Below are positions 24,268 through 36,358 of a DNA stretch of 64,000 nt, one piece after another. Position 1 is the first letter of the stretch; every line of letters begins with the position of its first letter. The stretch spans positions 248,001-312,000 of the forward strand of contig OZ287701.1 of assembly GCA_965649825.1 (NCBI GenBank), in the 5' to 3' direction. Both the position numbers and the translations under genes were made by a program. Under the pieces are notes generated by a model. The model made no database searches and was not told the DNA's origin. It saw nothing but the letters and a program-made list of their open reading frames with translations. This DNA is from Penicillus capitatus. Lineage: Eukaryota; Chlorophyta.

Positions 24268-26470
24268 ATGGCACGCCTCACGGCGCGTTACGGCACTAAA
24301 GGATACGAGTCCATGAACCGCGCGTTCAGCAGCAATAGGACGGTGTCCATCGCTCCGCGGTCACTATTCAGCAATTCCGCCGAAATGCCGGACATGTCCG
24401 CCGTCGGGTCATTCGAGGAAATCGACGCTAATTCAAACTACACTCGCCACCAATCTACCGTTTCGGAGCATTTGTGGTAATTCCCGCCCGAAAACTGCCG
24501 CAGTAAAGGATTAACGGAATGCCTGACTTAGGAACGCCATCAGAAATGGCGCTAGAATAGGCGACCTCATCAAGAATGCTCCTGAGGATGTCATCTTGTT
24601 TTTGCGAACCCATGCAGTAAAGAAACTTGGTTCATTCAAAATGAAAGTACGATACGGTTTCATGTTCTGAGAGCCTCATGCGATGATTGTGTGCAGGACA
24701 CGGACGTCTTACTGGCATTCGATGATCAGATCATGCTTACATGGGGATTGGACACGGCACGAAACCCAGAGTACCAAAGAAACTGGCACGAAGTCGTCAG
24801 ATTGAGTGTTGAGAAGTCAAGCAAACGTCGTCGGAAGTTCCTGGAAGACAGTGAGTCTTTTTTTACAAGAGCTTTGCTCAAACATCTGCTGAAGATCCGT
24901 GGGAGGAGAGTGTCACCGTCACTGCTTACGTGGTGAACATCGAGGACGCTGCAGCTGGCTTCGAGAACGGACTGCTGTCTCCTCTGGTGAAGAAGTCACA
25001 GATTGGGGTCGCCAGCAACGATATCTTCGATCTTCCTGTCGTCCGTGCTGTCATCGAGTACAAATGGCGCAATTGGGCTCGTCGGTATCTGATCATCGAG
25101 TTCGGACTCTACCTTGGTTGGCTGTTTTCGTTTGTGGTCTTCCTGATAATCTACATTGTGTGTCTGGCTTAATCAATTGGCCATCACGGGATGTGTGATT
25201 TGCAGGAAACGGATCTGAGAGAGGGCTTTGATGAACAATCATCTAAAGACAAGTTCCTGGAGGTTGTTGCGTACATGATGGACGTGTTGTCTATCGTCTT
25301 TATGTTGCCGTTCCTCGTCATTGAATACAACACGATTTGCTCTTATGGCGTGAGATGGTTACAATTGTGGAATGTTATCGACAGCATTGCTTACGTTCTT
25401 CAGGTTCCATCAATCAATCCCCCTTCTACTTTGATAACATCTTGTCTGCAGTTTGCTATATCATACTGTCATTTCATCGCAGAAGACCATATGGAGAAGA
25501 CGTCCTATGATACGCTTTTGGCAGCCCAATGCGTTCTTCTCTTCATCAAAGTACAGTACTTTGGAAGGTATCTCTTACCACATAAACAGCAGTTTCGGAG
25601 AATGCCTGTGCTCGACAGGGTATTCGGAGCAAGGACATCTTTCATGGAATTGTTAGCACGAGTCATCTCTAAAGCCCGCTGGTTCTTCGTGTTTATCATC
25701 TTGACAATGGTCTCGGTCGCTCTTTCCTTCGCCGTCCTGTACAAAGATGATGCGGTATGTCTCTTTTCCCTCTTTTCTATGCGCTTTTATGCAAGTATTT
25801 TTAGGATGATGGCGAGGAAACTGCTGACGATTTCAGCAATGTCATTCGTTCTGTTGTGACTACCTATGCCATTCTGCTTGGAAACTTTGAAACCGATTAC
25901 GTCTTCGATGGCACAAACAGACCTGTGAAGGGTGTCTTCTTTCTCTTCTTCCAAGTTATCATGTCGATCACCGTCCTCAATCTCCTCATTGCCGTCATGA
26001 CAGAATCATATGGAACAGTACAGTCGGCTCTCTTGATGATCACTGTAATGACACTCCGCATGCAGGTCACGACGGAATCCAGGATCATGTACAACATTGG
26101 AAGAGCACAGATCATGGACGAACTCGAGGTGGCGCTTCCCAAGAGATGGGGACCTCGCTTGAAACCCTTTTGTCATTTCCTCATGGTTGAGCCGGCATGT
26201 AAGCAGTAAGTAGAGTCCCTCGAGTTATCAATCACGATAGCAACGTGTCCTGCTCTATAGGGATTCATCTAAAGAACAGGTAAACTCTGTTCCTTCAGTC
26301 TCCGAGGAAGGAGGCTTGCGGGATGAAGTAAAGTCTCTGAAGGAGAAGATTGACGTAAGCTTCACTATAAATGGTACAAGTGTAGATAACCTATCTGTGT
26401 GTAGACTCTCACCTCGAAGTTTGACTCGATGGCCGAAAGGTTGCCCCCTGCAGCCAGCAACGCTTTCTGA
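24268..26470 (+). CDS. TRP-like ion channel, family member E
   Basis: The ATG at 24268 gives MARLTARYGTKGYESMNRAF. Exon 1 ends STVSEHLW and intron 1 ends gcctgacttag at 24531. It continues VILFLRTHAVKKLGSFKMK, DTDVLLAFDDQIMLTWGLDT, and VTVTAYVVNIEDAAAG. S1 is WARRYLIIEFGLYLGWLFSF and S2 MMDVLSIVFMLPFLVIEY. S5 is RWFFVFIILTMVSVALSFAV, the pore loop VTTYAILLGNFETDYVFDG, and S6 FQVIMSITVLNLLIAVMTES. The C-terminus IGRAQIMDELEVALPKRWGP leads to a predicted coiled-coil tail (DEVKSLKEKID, LTSKFDSMAERLPPAASNAF) ending at 26470. All exons are open. The pore sequence LLGNFE is identical to D and close to B and C. Function as a non-selective cation or Ca2+ channel is a family-level inference. Confidence 0.87.
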
Positions 26471-29400
26471 AGCATTATCGTGTGGATTCTTGACTACTCC
26501 TGCCGATCGATTCGTCTTTGCAGGCATTGAGAATTTCAAATTGGATAAGGACAACACTATCTCTCGTGGCACTGTTACTTCGAACAGAGAATCTCGGATT
26601 GAAGGTTCTGTATTGGTGTTAAACCTAACGATTTCATGTGCATATATTCATTTGCCATTTCTCGTTGGTTTCAATCGCTTGACTCGAGATTTTTGGAGTC
26701 GAATGCGACTTCATCTCTTACTGCCACTCATGTGTTCGCCTAGCAGGTGATAGTGCATGAAGCAGAAGATGCTCGTAGGATTTGTGATCTTGGGATCGGT
26801 CACAACTACATCATTTCCTATTCTCTTCATTTGCACAACTGCAAAAGCATCGAGCGCTCGATAAAGAGTGTTACGACAACATTGAGAGAATGATACAGAT
26901 TACAGATCACGAGATCTTTTAAAGATGGTCATGAAGCGACAGCGTCTACTAAGTCTTCTCCGTCCTCGATTGGTTTTTGGAGGAGATAGAAAGATGATGC
27001 ATGCAACATGTCGAGTCAGGGTAAGAAGAAATTGAGAGGCACTGAAGAACTGTCAAAGATCCGAGATGAATTCGGTCGCCTACGGTTGAAAGGAAGAACC
27101 ACAGATTCGGTCGTCGTACCCACTATCTGAGAGAACACCGTTGCAGGAATCATGCGGCACATCCGTCGTGAAGATTGATCTGGACTTTGGCAAATTCTGC
27201 ACTATAAAGACGATGGCCCTAAATGGACTGTCTTACAGTTAATGCGGTTGTCGATGCTGTCTGTTTGGTTTACTCTGAATCCGAGTCCAACCATTTAAAG
27301 ATCGCGTCCATCTTGTTCAGTTTCATACCTCTTAGCATCTCTTAGCTTCACGGCCGTTCGTTGGTAGTTCGAGGTTGACTTTATAGTTAGCCCCCAACGA
27401 TGTGCGGAGATCGTTCGAACGCATCGACTATATTGTAAACGATTCTTATAATATCACCGTCTTCTATTGACTCTTCCGTTGTACTCCAAAGAATTCCAAA
27501 GACATGTTGGTGGCAACATTCACTAACAGGGTAATAATTGTAAAAACGCAAAAAGCACAGATGAAGACTTTGGATCTTTGTCTTTAACCTAACTACAAAA
27601 AGGGCGAAAAAGAATCCAAAACGTCGAATATAACTAACATATTCACGCGATATTTATTAGAGGGCACGAATTTTTTATAAGGAGCTTTGCTTCAACGTTA
27701 CGACTACGATCATGAATGCATAAAAATAGCCCCAAAGAAATACTGTAAGCTCATCTACGGATCTTTATCCTTAAAAAAGTTGATCGCAATGTCGTAGGGA
27801 TCAGCTGTTAGCTTCGCTGTCGTACCATCTGGACAGCTGTCGCCTTCTGAGTCACATCAACACCTAGATACTTATACGCGCCCCTATATTGAACTCTGCC
27901 TCGTTTGTAACCATTCGGTGTTTGTGGCTTCCTACCTCGACGCGCAAACCTTTGCGTTGTTGGTCGGTCGACAAACCGTCACACGTTATTAGCCGAAAAA
28001 GAGATGTTCCAACGTACAAACGCGTGAATCACTGTTAGACGCTGTGAGTATGCGAAACCTGGATCCGAAACCACTTTATCAAAATCGATGATAAATCGCG
28101 CAGAAAACGCTCGAGAAACTTAAACGCTTAAAAAGGGACAGCTCAGATCGATCGAAACAATTATACTTGTTTCCTTCGGTGTGACTCACATGATCTCGAC
28201 AACTAGCTGACGACACACTTCGATCGAGGCACGTATCCATCGCCTCGGTGTGTCGGGACACTCTTCGCAATTCTTTGTTGTTCTTTGTAAGCTCATTACT
28301 CGAGCTCTGAGAACAAGATTGGCGAGATTTAATCGTCCGATGGCGGTATAACCCAAAGCATGACGACGTTTTTAAATCGGAAAGTATGGAAGTCACTCTA
28401 ACCAAGGACAAATACGCTCGCGCTCTAGCAAGGCCACTAAACCTGCAGCGATCGTTTTACGTCCGATGAAGATTGATCTATTGGCTTCGTCGAGGTAAGG
28501 CGACAAACACTGATGGATTACAAACGAGGCAGAGTTTCTACAGTGGACGCGTTTAAGTATCCAGTTGTCGATGTGACCCGGAAGGGGAGAGCTGTCCAAG
28601 GAGTACGACAGCAAAGCTAACAGCTGCCCCCTACGACAGGCTTCGCCATTGCTAATGTGCTATCGAATATTCTGCTACCCGTGAAGCTTGGTTTTCTATT
28701 CTATGAATATTTTTGTACCCCGAGTATTGATCTTTTAAGGGTGCTTCTTTTCTTACCTTCAAGCTTTAATTCCTCCCGTTCACTGTAACTCTGTCTTGAA
28801 TTCTGTCGGAAAGAAGGATAATCTTTGAGACGCCATGACGTGAATCATCTGTCGATATCCCGACTTTGCCTTGTTTTAATGCAATCTTTGACAGTGGTCA
28901 ACAACGATCGTTTCTAGACAACTTTGTCCTTTTAGATGAATGCCTTCCAGACAAACCACTCCTGCCCATCAGCAATCGACAAGCATCGCTATAATGAGCA
29001 AAGAAAACGAACAGTTGCTCAGTACTTTACCGAGATTAAGACGCTACAGCCACTAAAAACAAGAATACAAAGGGCAACATGTTAAAGTTGTCTTTTTGGT
29101 GGAGACTGAATCCATGACTTGACATTATAAAAGAAGGACAAACGAAAACAAAGAAGCAAACATAGACAGATATAAGACAGACTGATAAGTAAGATCTCAT
29201 GAAAAAACAACTCTGTGCGACAATGCACATACTCAAAACTTGCAAAAGCCTCGAGAGATGTCCATTGTTGAAGAGCCTCTCCGACAAGAGGCCACATATG
29301 CCTCTGTGTCCGCATGGTAGTCTCATGAGGCATAGCCTCCATTAACGTCGTCGCTCCTTACTAAACGAAATGTAAGTTCCTTGCAGCCAAGTTCTCCAGC

Positions 29401-30012
29401 AGCGTCGATGCTATGGTTGAAGCATGTGTTCTTGCCTTTGTCTATCTTCACCGCAATAACAATTCGATCAAGACACAAGCAACAGAAAGAGATTTCTGAA
29501 CGAGGTGTCGCAGCTAGATCCAGAGAAGCGAAATCAGTAGGATTGCATTGACCTGGACCGCCGAGGCGTGGATTCACGAACTCAAGAGACGGTCCGTTCT
29601 CAGCGGAGCGATATCGAGGGAGACCTCATCTCCTCGCTCGCCTCTGTCGACGATTGCCGCGAATCAAGATAAATAACGCCGATGAATAGCTGCAGCGACA
29701 GCGACACATTCTTTGACGCGACGTTTGCCGTATGCCATAACATCGACGACACCGATCCGTTATTTATCGCAATCGCGAAGCTGCGACTCGCCGCCGGAAC
29801 AACCGAAAACGAAGATGAAAAGGGAGGATTCTTCAGCCAATGTGCATCAAGTGCCAGGCGATTGTGATGAAGAGGCCAAATGGGGCGAATCGAAACCAGC
29901 TGACTTGGCCATCGCTAACAGATCTTCGGCTTCGTGCACATCTTTGATCAGCTTTCCTTGCTTTGGAAGCTTCAAGCCATCCAAATCATCCACTACAGTC
30001 ACATCAAATCCC
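26471..30012. other. Gene-poor region
   Basis: AT-richer DNA (especially 27400-27800) with no gene I can support. A stretch at about 27832-27848 (ggacagctgtcgccttc) resembles the start of the 151-bp repeat. Minus-strand open stretches at 28079-28614 and 29323-29577 and a short plus-strand ORF at 29682-29867 read open, but lack recognisable similarity. The 29323-29577 reading (PGQCNPTDFASLDLAATPR) is the most protein-like and may be an exon of an unresolved gene. Confidence 0.4.
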
Positions 30013-32061
30013 TCACAGCTCCTCCTGGACGAGCATCTCACCTTCGGCACGGTAGGCACGATTTCTGTAGAGGTATTGGATTTTCAGCGTCTTCTTTTGA
30101 TTGGGCGCCACATCACAGAATCCCATGAGCCCTGCCTTCGATACCCCTGAAAAGAGCTCCAGCTGACTGTCGGACACTAAGTACTGTAACGCATAGGTGA
30201 CGTCGATCACAGAGGGCGGCATTCCGTCAACTTCATCTGTAACAGCAGCACAGAGCTGAAATTCTCGTTTCATCGATGCCAATTGGCACTTTCGGATGCT
30301 ACTGTCGTCGTCTGGGTTCTGGGCATAAGACGCTTCGGGAAAACGCCGAACTCGGCCTTGATGATGAGTAATCCGGATTTGAGCGCTTCCTGTTCCATCA
30401 TCCTCTGTGCCACCACCTTCTGTAGATTCTGTGCAGATGTCGCCATCGTGATCTGCTTCCTGATCTCTTCCGCATGTTTCTTCCTCTCGTGCAGCGCCTT
30501 AACGATGCATCCTCTCACGATAGCGCCTGTGCTGGATATTCGTACCTTTCGAGATTCATAGGCTTCGAGAAGCGGCTTGATCACAAAGTGGCGGACAACG
30601 GTGATCATCAACGGTGTCAGTGTCACGGTCGCCAGTGCCACTTTCCAGTCCTCTGGATCTCGCGAGAAGACAATGGGAACATCGATCGCGTAGGTTCCAA
30701 CATGACAACGCGTTTTCAAGTACGTCCCCTGAAAAGCTCTCCATCAAGCCCACGGACCCAGACGCAGAGATACCAAACCTGGACGCCATATGTCACCGAG
30801 AGGGAGACCTGTGCGTTGTCCGAGAGTTTCTTCACCACGCCGACGTCGGCATCGATTGCACTGAATCCAAATCTCCCGACCATTTTCAACGACAGCGTTG
30901 GACTGATGACTTTTGTCATACGTCCTGTGATCGAGTAGAGAGCGCCGACCTAGAGACAACAACAGACGCCGCATTTCAGTTTTCCAGAGGCTGACCATGG
31001 CGTGTCACCTCTAGAGATTGTTCACCTGGACTTTCGTGGAAAGGACCACATCTTCTGTTCGTTGACTGAGCGACAGTTGCGCCCCAGCTTCTTGAGGAGG
31101 TCCGACCACCAACGAAGCTGTCCCTCGAATCGTATCGGTCAGCGTCTGAGTGGAAGCAAAACTGAGGCCAGGCCCCGACGTCGGAGAATAGCTCGTTGAA
31201 ATGGCCCCTTGCATACTATCATTCAATTGCCGTGTGGTCTGAAATGCAACTTCAGATTTGGAGCCTGTCATAGACATCACACATACAGTAAGTGTGAAAG
31301 CACTGCCTGATGTCGTACCCCATTGCAGCTCTGCTGTATATCCACTCAGGGCATCCAGCATTCCACGGCATCCCAAAAGCAAATTGCCTCCTCCCTCATC
31401 ATCTCGACGCATCACATTGCCTGCGGAGCTTGAATAAGACAACAGTGCTGCATTCATCAAAGACATACCTCCGATCCAACCAACGTGATGTGATAGGAGT
31501 CGCTTTTCTAACGTGCTCTGCACCATAATCGCCTCGATCTCGCCCTTTTGCATGGCGGCTGGAGCGTAGGCATCCAGTAACGATGTGCAGTCAATGATGC
31601 ACTGCAGGTGTGAACTGTGTGTGACATCACTCATTCCTTCATGATCCTACATCGCCTCCGAGTTTCCTTTCCACCGCTTTTCTCTTCATGTCTCACCTTC
31701 TCAGTTTTGAATTTCTCCCATTCGGCGCGGAGCTCCTCCACCGACTTCAGCTTGCTTCCAACATCCAGTCCAGCAACGAGTCCTTGTTTACCGTAGATGT
31801 CGTAAATGCGTCGTTTCTGTGGATGACTTAAGACCTACACGTCGCGTTCTCACCCTTTAGCACCGTCCTCTTGTGCCACACTTCATACGCTTCGCTGATC
31901 TGCGCAAAACCATCGGTCGCTTTGTCGCGCAGAACGGCGGTCGTGTGTTTGTCCGGGTGGAACGTCTGAGCCAGATTTCGATAGGCGCGTCGAATTTCGC
32001 CCTCCGTAGCTTCGCGCGGGACGTTGAGAATGGCATAGTATGAATCCGCGTCGTCGTCCAT
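30013..32061 (-). CDS. DNAJC11: DNAJC11-type J-domain mitochondrial protein
   Basis: Six exons, about 550 aa. Exon 1 (start 32061, MDDDADSYYAILNVPREA) is a J domain with the HPD motif (TFHPDKHT), which stimulates Hsp70 ATPase. After a 47-nt intron follows KRRIYDIYGKQGL, then a long beta-strand-rich middle (CIIDCTSLLDAYAP through LSFASTQTLTDTIRG), and VGALYSITGRMTKVISPTLS. The end has a helical segment (TLTPLMITVVRHFVIKPLLE) and the conserved DUF3395 domain (VIDVTYALQYLVSDSQLEL..KAGLMGFCDV..LKIQYLYRNRAY), stop at 30013. In animals this protein associates with the MICOS/mitochondrial contact-site complex and cristae. The intron placed after IIKAEFG is inferred from frame. It is divergent from the RWP-RK gene with only 41 bp between start codons. 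Confidence 0.9.
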
Positions 32062-32102
32062 CGTGCCTTGACCGAGAATTGAATTTCGTCAGATGATGAT
32101 GC

Positions 32103-33567
32103 ATGCATGAGTGCGGGAAACGTCGCGATGGACCGAAAAAGCGTCGGACAGATACGCGAGAGCTCAAAGAGGACGAAAGGCGTAAGCATCTCCAAAATTA
32201 AAGGCAAGAGAAAAATTGTGTGGTAAAGGGAGTGCTCGCCAGTGCGATTCAACTACAAGACCTCCGGCCATTCTTCAGTCGCAGCGCAGAAGAGGCATCT
32301 AAGAAGCTTGGAGTGGGTCTGACCGTTCTAAAACGTCGCTGTCGTGAATTGGGTAAGGTGTTTGTGCGTTTGGGGCGACGCTTTTGGACGAAAGACGCAT
32401 CGCGCGCCAGGTGTTACGCGGTGGCCCTATCGCCAAATCAAATGCGTCGAGAAACTCATTGAGTACATTAGCGTTGGTAAGCGGGAGGCGCTAACCGTCA
32501 CGATTCGAGACGTGCGCGGTGTGACATAAGGGAAAGAAGACGACGATAAAGATCTCCAAGAAAAGCTCGCGCAGCTGCGCCGTTACAAGGAATCGATTTT
32601 GAATGGTCGACCGTCTCAATTGCCCCTCTGGGCCAAACGTTCCCAACAACACCTGTCCAAACTCAACTACAGAGTCCGTGTAGTTTGTTCGTTCGTTCAG
32701 CTCGTCCGGCAAGTGAATGACAGGCGAAAGTCAAGAAAAGCTCATTCGATGGAGATTCGGAGGAGCTTGAACTATCAGAAAATAGAAAATCGAAGGGGGC
32801 CTCTCAGAATCGAGCGACGAAGAAGGCAACGTCGGGCAAGAAAATGAAAGCCGAAATTGTGGAAGACGTAACGATACCTGTGCCGATGAACGGTGTTCGA
32901 GAATCGCGTTCGTTCGTAGGGCTACTCATCAGAATCAAACGTTCTAGCCGAAGCTGGGCATAGTGAGACGCCGGGGTTTTCGCCATCGTTCGAAAGCTGC
33001 CCCATGTGTTTAGTGGATGCGTTCGAATCGTGTCTCCCGATGGAGCTTTCGACTGAGGACTATGGCAGTTGGATGTCTCTAGAGCTTCCCATGGCGGAAG
33101 AGCCCTACGAAATGCAGGGGGCCATCGACTGCCATTGTCCCTATCGTGACACCAGATGGGCGTCTAGGTGTTCCGTGGCAGAAGATGAAGTGCTGCCGGA
33201 AAGTTCATTTTTGCAAGGCGTTTACTTGGAAGGCATCCAAGCACAGGATCAGAGATACAATTCGTGGGGAAACAACAATAGTCACATGCATCAGACGTCC
33301 CTTTTCCTTAACCGTAAACGATGCCGACAGCAATATCACGAAACATTCACGCTCTCACACTCCCTACATCCCTCCTTTGCACCCTGTCCCTGTCAGACTG
33401 CTGTCTCGACTGGCCGTGGACCATTATGCAAGTGCCCGGCCGATCGTGATGGAGGCGGCAAAAGACAAGCAGTCATGCCAGTTATCGATGGCTTTCCCTA
33501 TACGTCATCGACGTATGATGACCCCTGGTGTCTGGATATCTCTACGGCGAATCCCGGCCACGCGTGA
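32103..33567 (+). CDS. RWP-RK domain transcription factor
   Basis: The start at 32103 ([20 protein letters not shown]) gives a basic, NLS-like N-terminus. After an intron the RWP-RK domain reads [31 protein letters not shown], then, across an intron, [19 protein letters not shown]. Here RWPYRQIK is the RWP-RK signature that lets the helix bind DNA. A coiled-coil-like segment ([16 protein letters not shown]) and an acidic/basic linker ([18 protein letters not shown]) follow, then a Cys/Glu-rich C-terminus ([20 protein letters not shown]). RWP-RK factors control nitrogen responses and gametogenesis in plants and algae. Four introns are placed confidently. The final 400 bp could also be read in another frame ending at 33583 if one more intron exists, so the C-terminus is less certain. 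Confidence 0.85.
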
Positions 33568-33721
33568 TGAAGGCTTTTATTAAGATGTTAACTTTTTGGG
33601 ATATATTGATGGCTTATTTCTCGAACGAGTGAATCCTGTTAGAATCAATGGTGGGCGAGCGAGGGTGATGATGGGTAGCGAACGGTGCGCGCACCGATGC
33701 TTGACACGTCGATCGTCGCGC

Positions 33722-34525
33722 ATGGACACGTCCGAATCCACCACCATCCTTGACACCCTCGCGAGCAGTCAAGGATTCGAAATCCGACGCAGAATCTTCG
33801 AACGCGCCACGGACCTCGAAAATGAAAAGATATCGCTGCCACCTGGCGTCGAGGTCTTGGGTCAGCATCCTGTCAAAGTGCACGCCACTCTACCATCGAG
33901 AACGATTCTCCATTAGCTGTTTTCTCAACAGAAAGCGCAGCACAAGCAACGAAAGAACATAAAATCGAAGGGCAAGATATGCAAAAGAGTGAAAAATAGG
34001 GGAATGAAGAGCCCTGCTCGTACACAAGTGAAGGCAGTGGCTGACAGTCAAGAGATCGACGCCATTTTTGACGAGACGCTTAAGACTGCGAAACCCGATA
34101 AGTTTGTTCGGCGGCAGCAGAAGAAGAGCGCATGCATCAAGCCGCTGCGACCGGCACGATCGACTCCATCTGAGAAGCGACCACATAAAATGCAATCGAA
34201 TGGACGCTCATTAGGCACCGACGAAAGCGACGGGCAGAAATGGCTTCTGGAACGCGCTCGTCCCGCCGTCGCTTCATGGACCGGCACAGGCACAACGATC
34301 ATCTCCACAAAGTTCGTACCTTTCGACGCGAATCGCCAAAATCTCGATCGGCACGTCAACAGGACGAAGCGTCGCGGTGGGAAGCCCGATCCGTACGATG
34401 AGGAATACGATCGTGGACGGTTGAAGAAGATCAAGAAAAAAGAGCAGCGATGTCGTCGCGGAAATCCGTTTCAGGCAGCATTTGAGCAATCGCTTCAATC
34501 GACAAATGCCGCGCATCGATGTTAA
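33722..34525 (+). CDS. Small, highly basic (nucleolar-type?) protein
   Basis: The start at 33722 ([20 protein letters not shown]) is followed by an acidic helical region. A proposed intron of about 79 nt runs after PPGVE. A strongly basic segment ([20 protein letters not shown]), [20 protein letters not shown], and the C-terminal motif [20 protein letters not shown] follow, with NPFQAAFEQ near the end. The E-Y-D-R-G-[KR]-x-K-K-[IV]-K pattern recalls C-terminal tails of nucleolar/ribosome-biogenesis proteins, but I cannot name the family. No membrane segment is present. About 240 aa. It lies in a co-directional run (RWP-RK, this gene, ITPase, TLC) with small gaps. Confidence 0.6.
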
Positions 34526-34615
34526 TCTGTCGTCGTCCCTATCCACTCTTCGCTAACGCCATCGGCGCATTCGTACGCCGTCGATTGCGTTCTTCCATCG
34601 CTGCGATGAGCACCG

Positions 34616-35282
34616 CGAAGCCTATCGTGTCTTTCGTAACGGGTAACCAAAAGAAGCTCGAGGAAGTCGTGCAGATCCTGGCGGAAGGCGTCGAATTGCC
34701 CATAACGCTCGATAACGTTGCGCTCGATTTGCCAGAACACCAAGTGCGATGCCTTGATGCGCACGTACGGCGAAAGGCGTTGTAGGGGGAACCAGAAGAG
34801 ATAGGAAAGAAGAAAGCTTTGGCGGCTGTTGAAGCTGTCGGCCATGCAGTGATCGTGGAAGATACCTGTCTCTGTTTCAATGCCTACAAAGGCCTACCTG
34901 GTCCCTACATCAAATGGTTTCTCGATCGATTGGGCGTCGAAAATCTGCCGAAGATGTTGGACGGATTCGATGACAAGACGGCTTACGCCCAATGTACCTT
35001 CGTCTTTGCAGAGAGTGAGACGCGTCACGTCTTTTCGCTGATCCTGATGGTGATGTGACTTGAGGCGTGGATGCGGAGCCTCACGTGTTTGTTGGACGAA
35101 CGGAAGGGGAGATTGTATATCCGAGAGGATCGCGAGATTTTGGCTGGGATCCGGTCTTCCAACCCATCGGCAGGACACAAACGTATGCCGAAATGCCGAA
35201 ATCTGAGAAAAACAAAATCAGTCATCGCTATCGGGCCCTCGACAAGCTTCGAGCGTTTCTTCTAAACCATACCTTTAAGTGA
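34616..35282 (+). CDS. ITPA: Inosine triphosphate pyrophosphatase (ITPase/HAM1)
   Basis: Three exons: 34616 to about 34744, about 34786-35015, and about 35066-35282. The product hydrolyses ITP, dITP and XTP to monophosphates, keeping deaminated purines out of nucleic acids. Diagnostic sequence: [20 protein letters not shown] (TGNxxK nucleotide motif), [80 protein letters not shown], and [20 protein letters not shown]. The length of about 190 aa is normal. An in-frame upstream ATG at 34519 would add a basic presequence ([20 protein letters not shown]) that could target an organelle. That start would overlap the preceding stop codon by 7 bp. I chose 34616 because MSTAKP matches the cytosolic form. 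Confidence 0.93.
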
Positions 35283-35419
35283 CGCATCATGGAGTGATCG
35301 ATCGGCGATGAGTGACGCAGCGACGCGATGGCAAATCGGACGATCGCGATATTGTCGCGCCTCGATTTTGGCGTCGATGCGAAACGACGTTTACCGCGAG
35401 GCATCGTACGCGGTTTCTG

Positions 35420-36358
35420 ATGAGAACGATCGCGATCGCCACCGCGAGCTTCTCCGTATGTACAGGTCTCTTCGGTGTACTACGACGGCGAGTTTTCGAT
35501 TCGATTGCGTCCACCAATGCGGCCGTTTCTGGATTACATGCGATCGCGATGATCATCGTGAGCTATGTCGTCTTATCGAGCAGCCGTGACACTCCAGAGA
35601 ACTCAAAAGACGTCACACCGTCGCCGATCGTTAAGTACTGTGCACGACGCCACACTTGAATGACGGTTCTTGTGTTTTCTTCAGATCGATGCACTTTCTG
35701 TATCGCTGGGCTACTTTGTGTATGATTTCTTCTCGTCTTTGGCAATGGATACAGAAAAGAAGAAGTTCAGTGCCACGACACATCTACATCACCTTCTGGC
35801 CATTGCTGGCACAACGAGCGCTCTCTATGCGAAACGCGTTCGTCCACTGTAATGTTGCACGTCACTCTAGAGAATGATGCACTAGGGTGGAAGAGAAGTG
35901 CTGACGAGCATTTTCCTTGCCGAAATCTCGACACCGTTTCTTCATCTACGAACGCTTCTAAAGGTCAAGCCCGTTTGTAGAGTGCTGTGTGCCGATATGT
36001 TGAGGTACAGGAGCAAACCCTTGTTGGAAAACGGCTGCTACGGATTATTGAAGTGAAGATCGATTCGGTAAATGATGGATCATCAACATGTCGTGTCTTA
36101 GGTTCTCTTTGCGCTATCCTTTACGATCTTTCGCATCGTGATCTGTCCGTTCTTAACGTATCATACGCTGGTAACAAAGGAGATCGCATTACCCGTAAAG
36201 GTAGGAGTCGATTGGCAAAAGAGCAGACGAGCCGTCGGAATCGTGGGTGTCTATAGGTGACAGGCGTGGCGCTGCAGCTCTTAAGTGTTTACTGGTTTGT
36301 GATGATCATTCAAATCGGCCGTGTAAGATCTGATCACAAGAATGCCAAAGAGAGATAG
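35420..36358 (+). CDS. TLC-domain multi-pass membrane protein (TMEM56/TLCD4-like)
   Basis: Six exons were reconstructed. The first has a TM (ATASFSVCTGLFGVL) and SIASTNAAVSGLHAIAMIIV. Then come IDALSVSLGYFVYDFFSSLA, THLHHLLAIAGTTSALYAKR, VLTSIFLAEISTPFLHLRTL, VLFALSFTIFRIVICPFLTY, and the last TM ALQLLSVYWFVMIIQIG, stop at 36358. The order H-H in the third segment and E-x-S-T-P-F in the fourth fits the TRAM-LAG1-CLN8 fold (ceramide synthase-like and TLCD proteins). It is more like TLCD than ceramide synthase, so a lipid-regulatory role in the ER or plasma membrane is inferred. The start is uncertain: 35420 is the first ATG in the TM frame, and an ATG at 35308 in another frame could be used if an additional intron exists. 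Confidence 0.78.

Noticed and set aside
26755-26895. Open stretch reading VHEAEDARRICDLGIGHNY
   Set aside because: Looks protein-like but is under 50 codons, has no start or partner exon, and could be chance.
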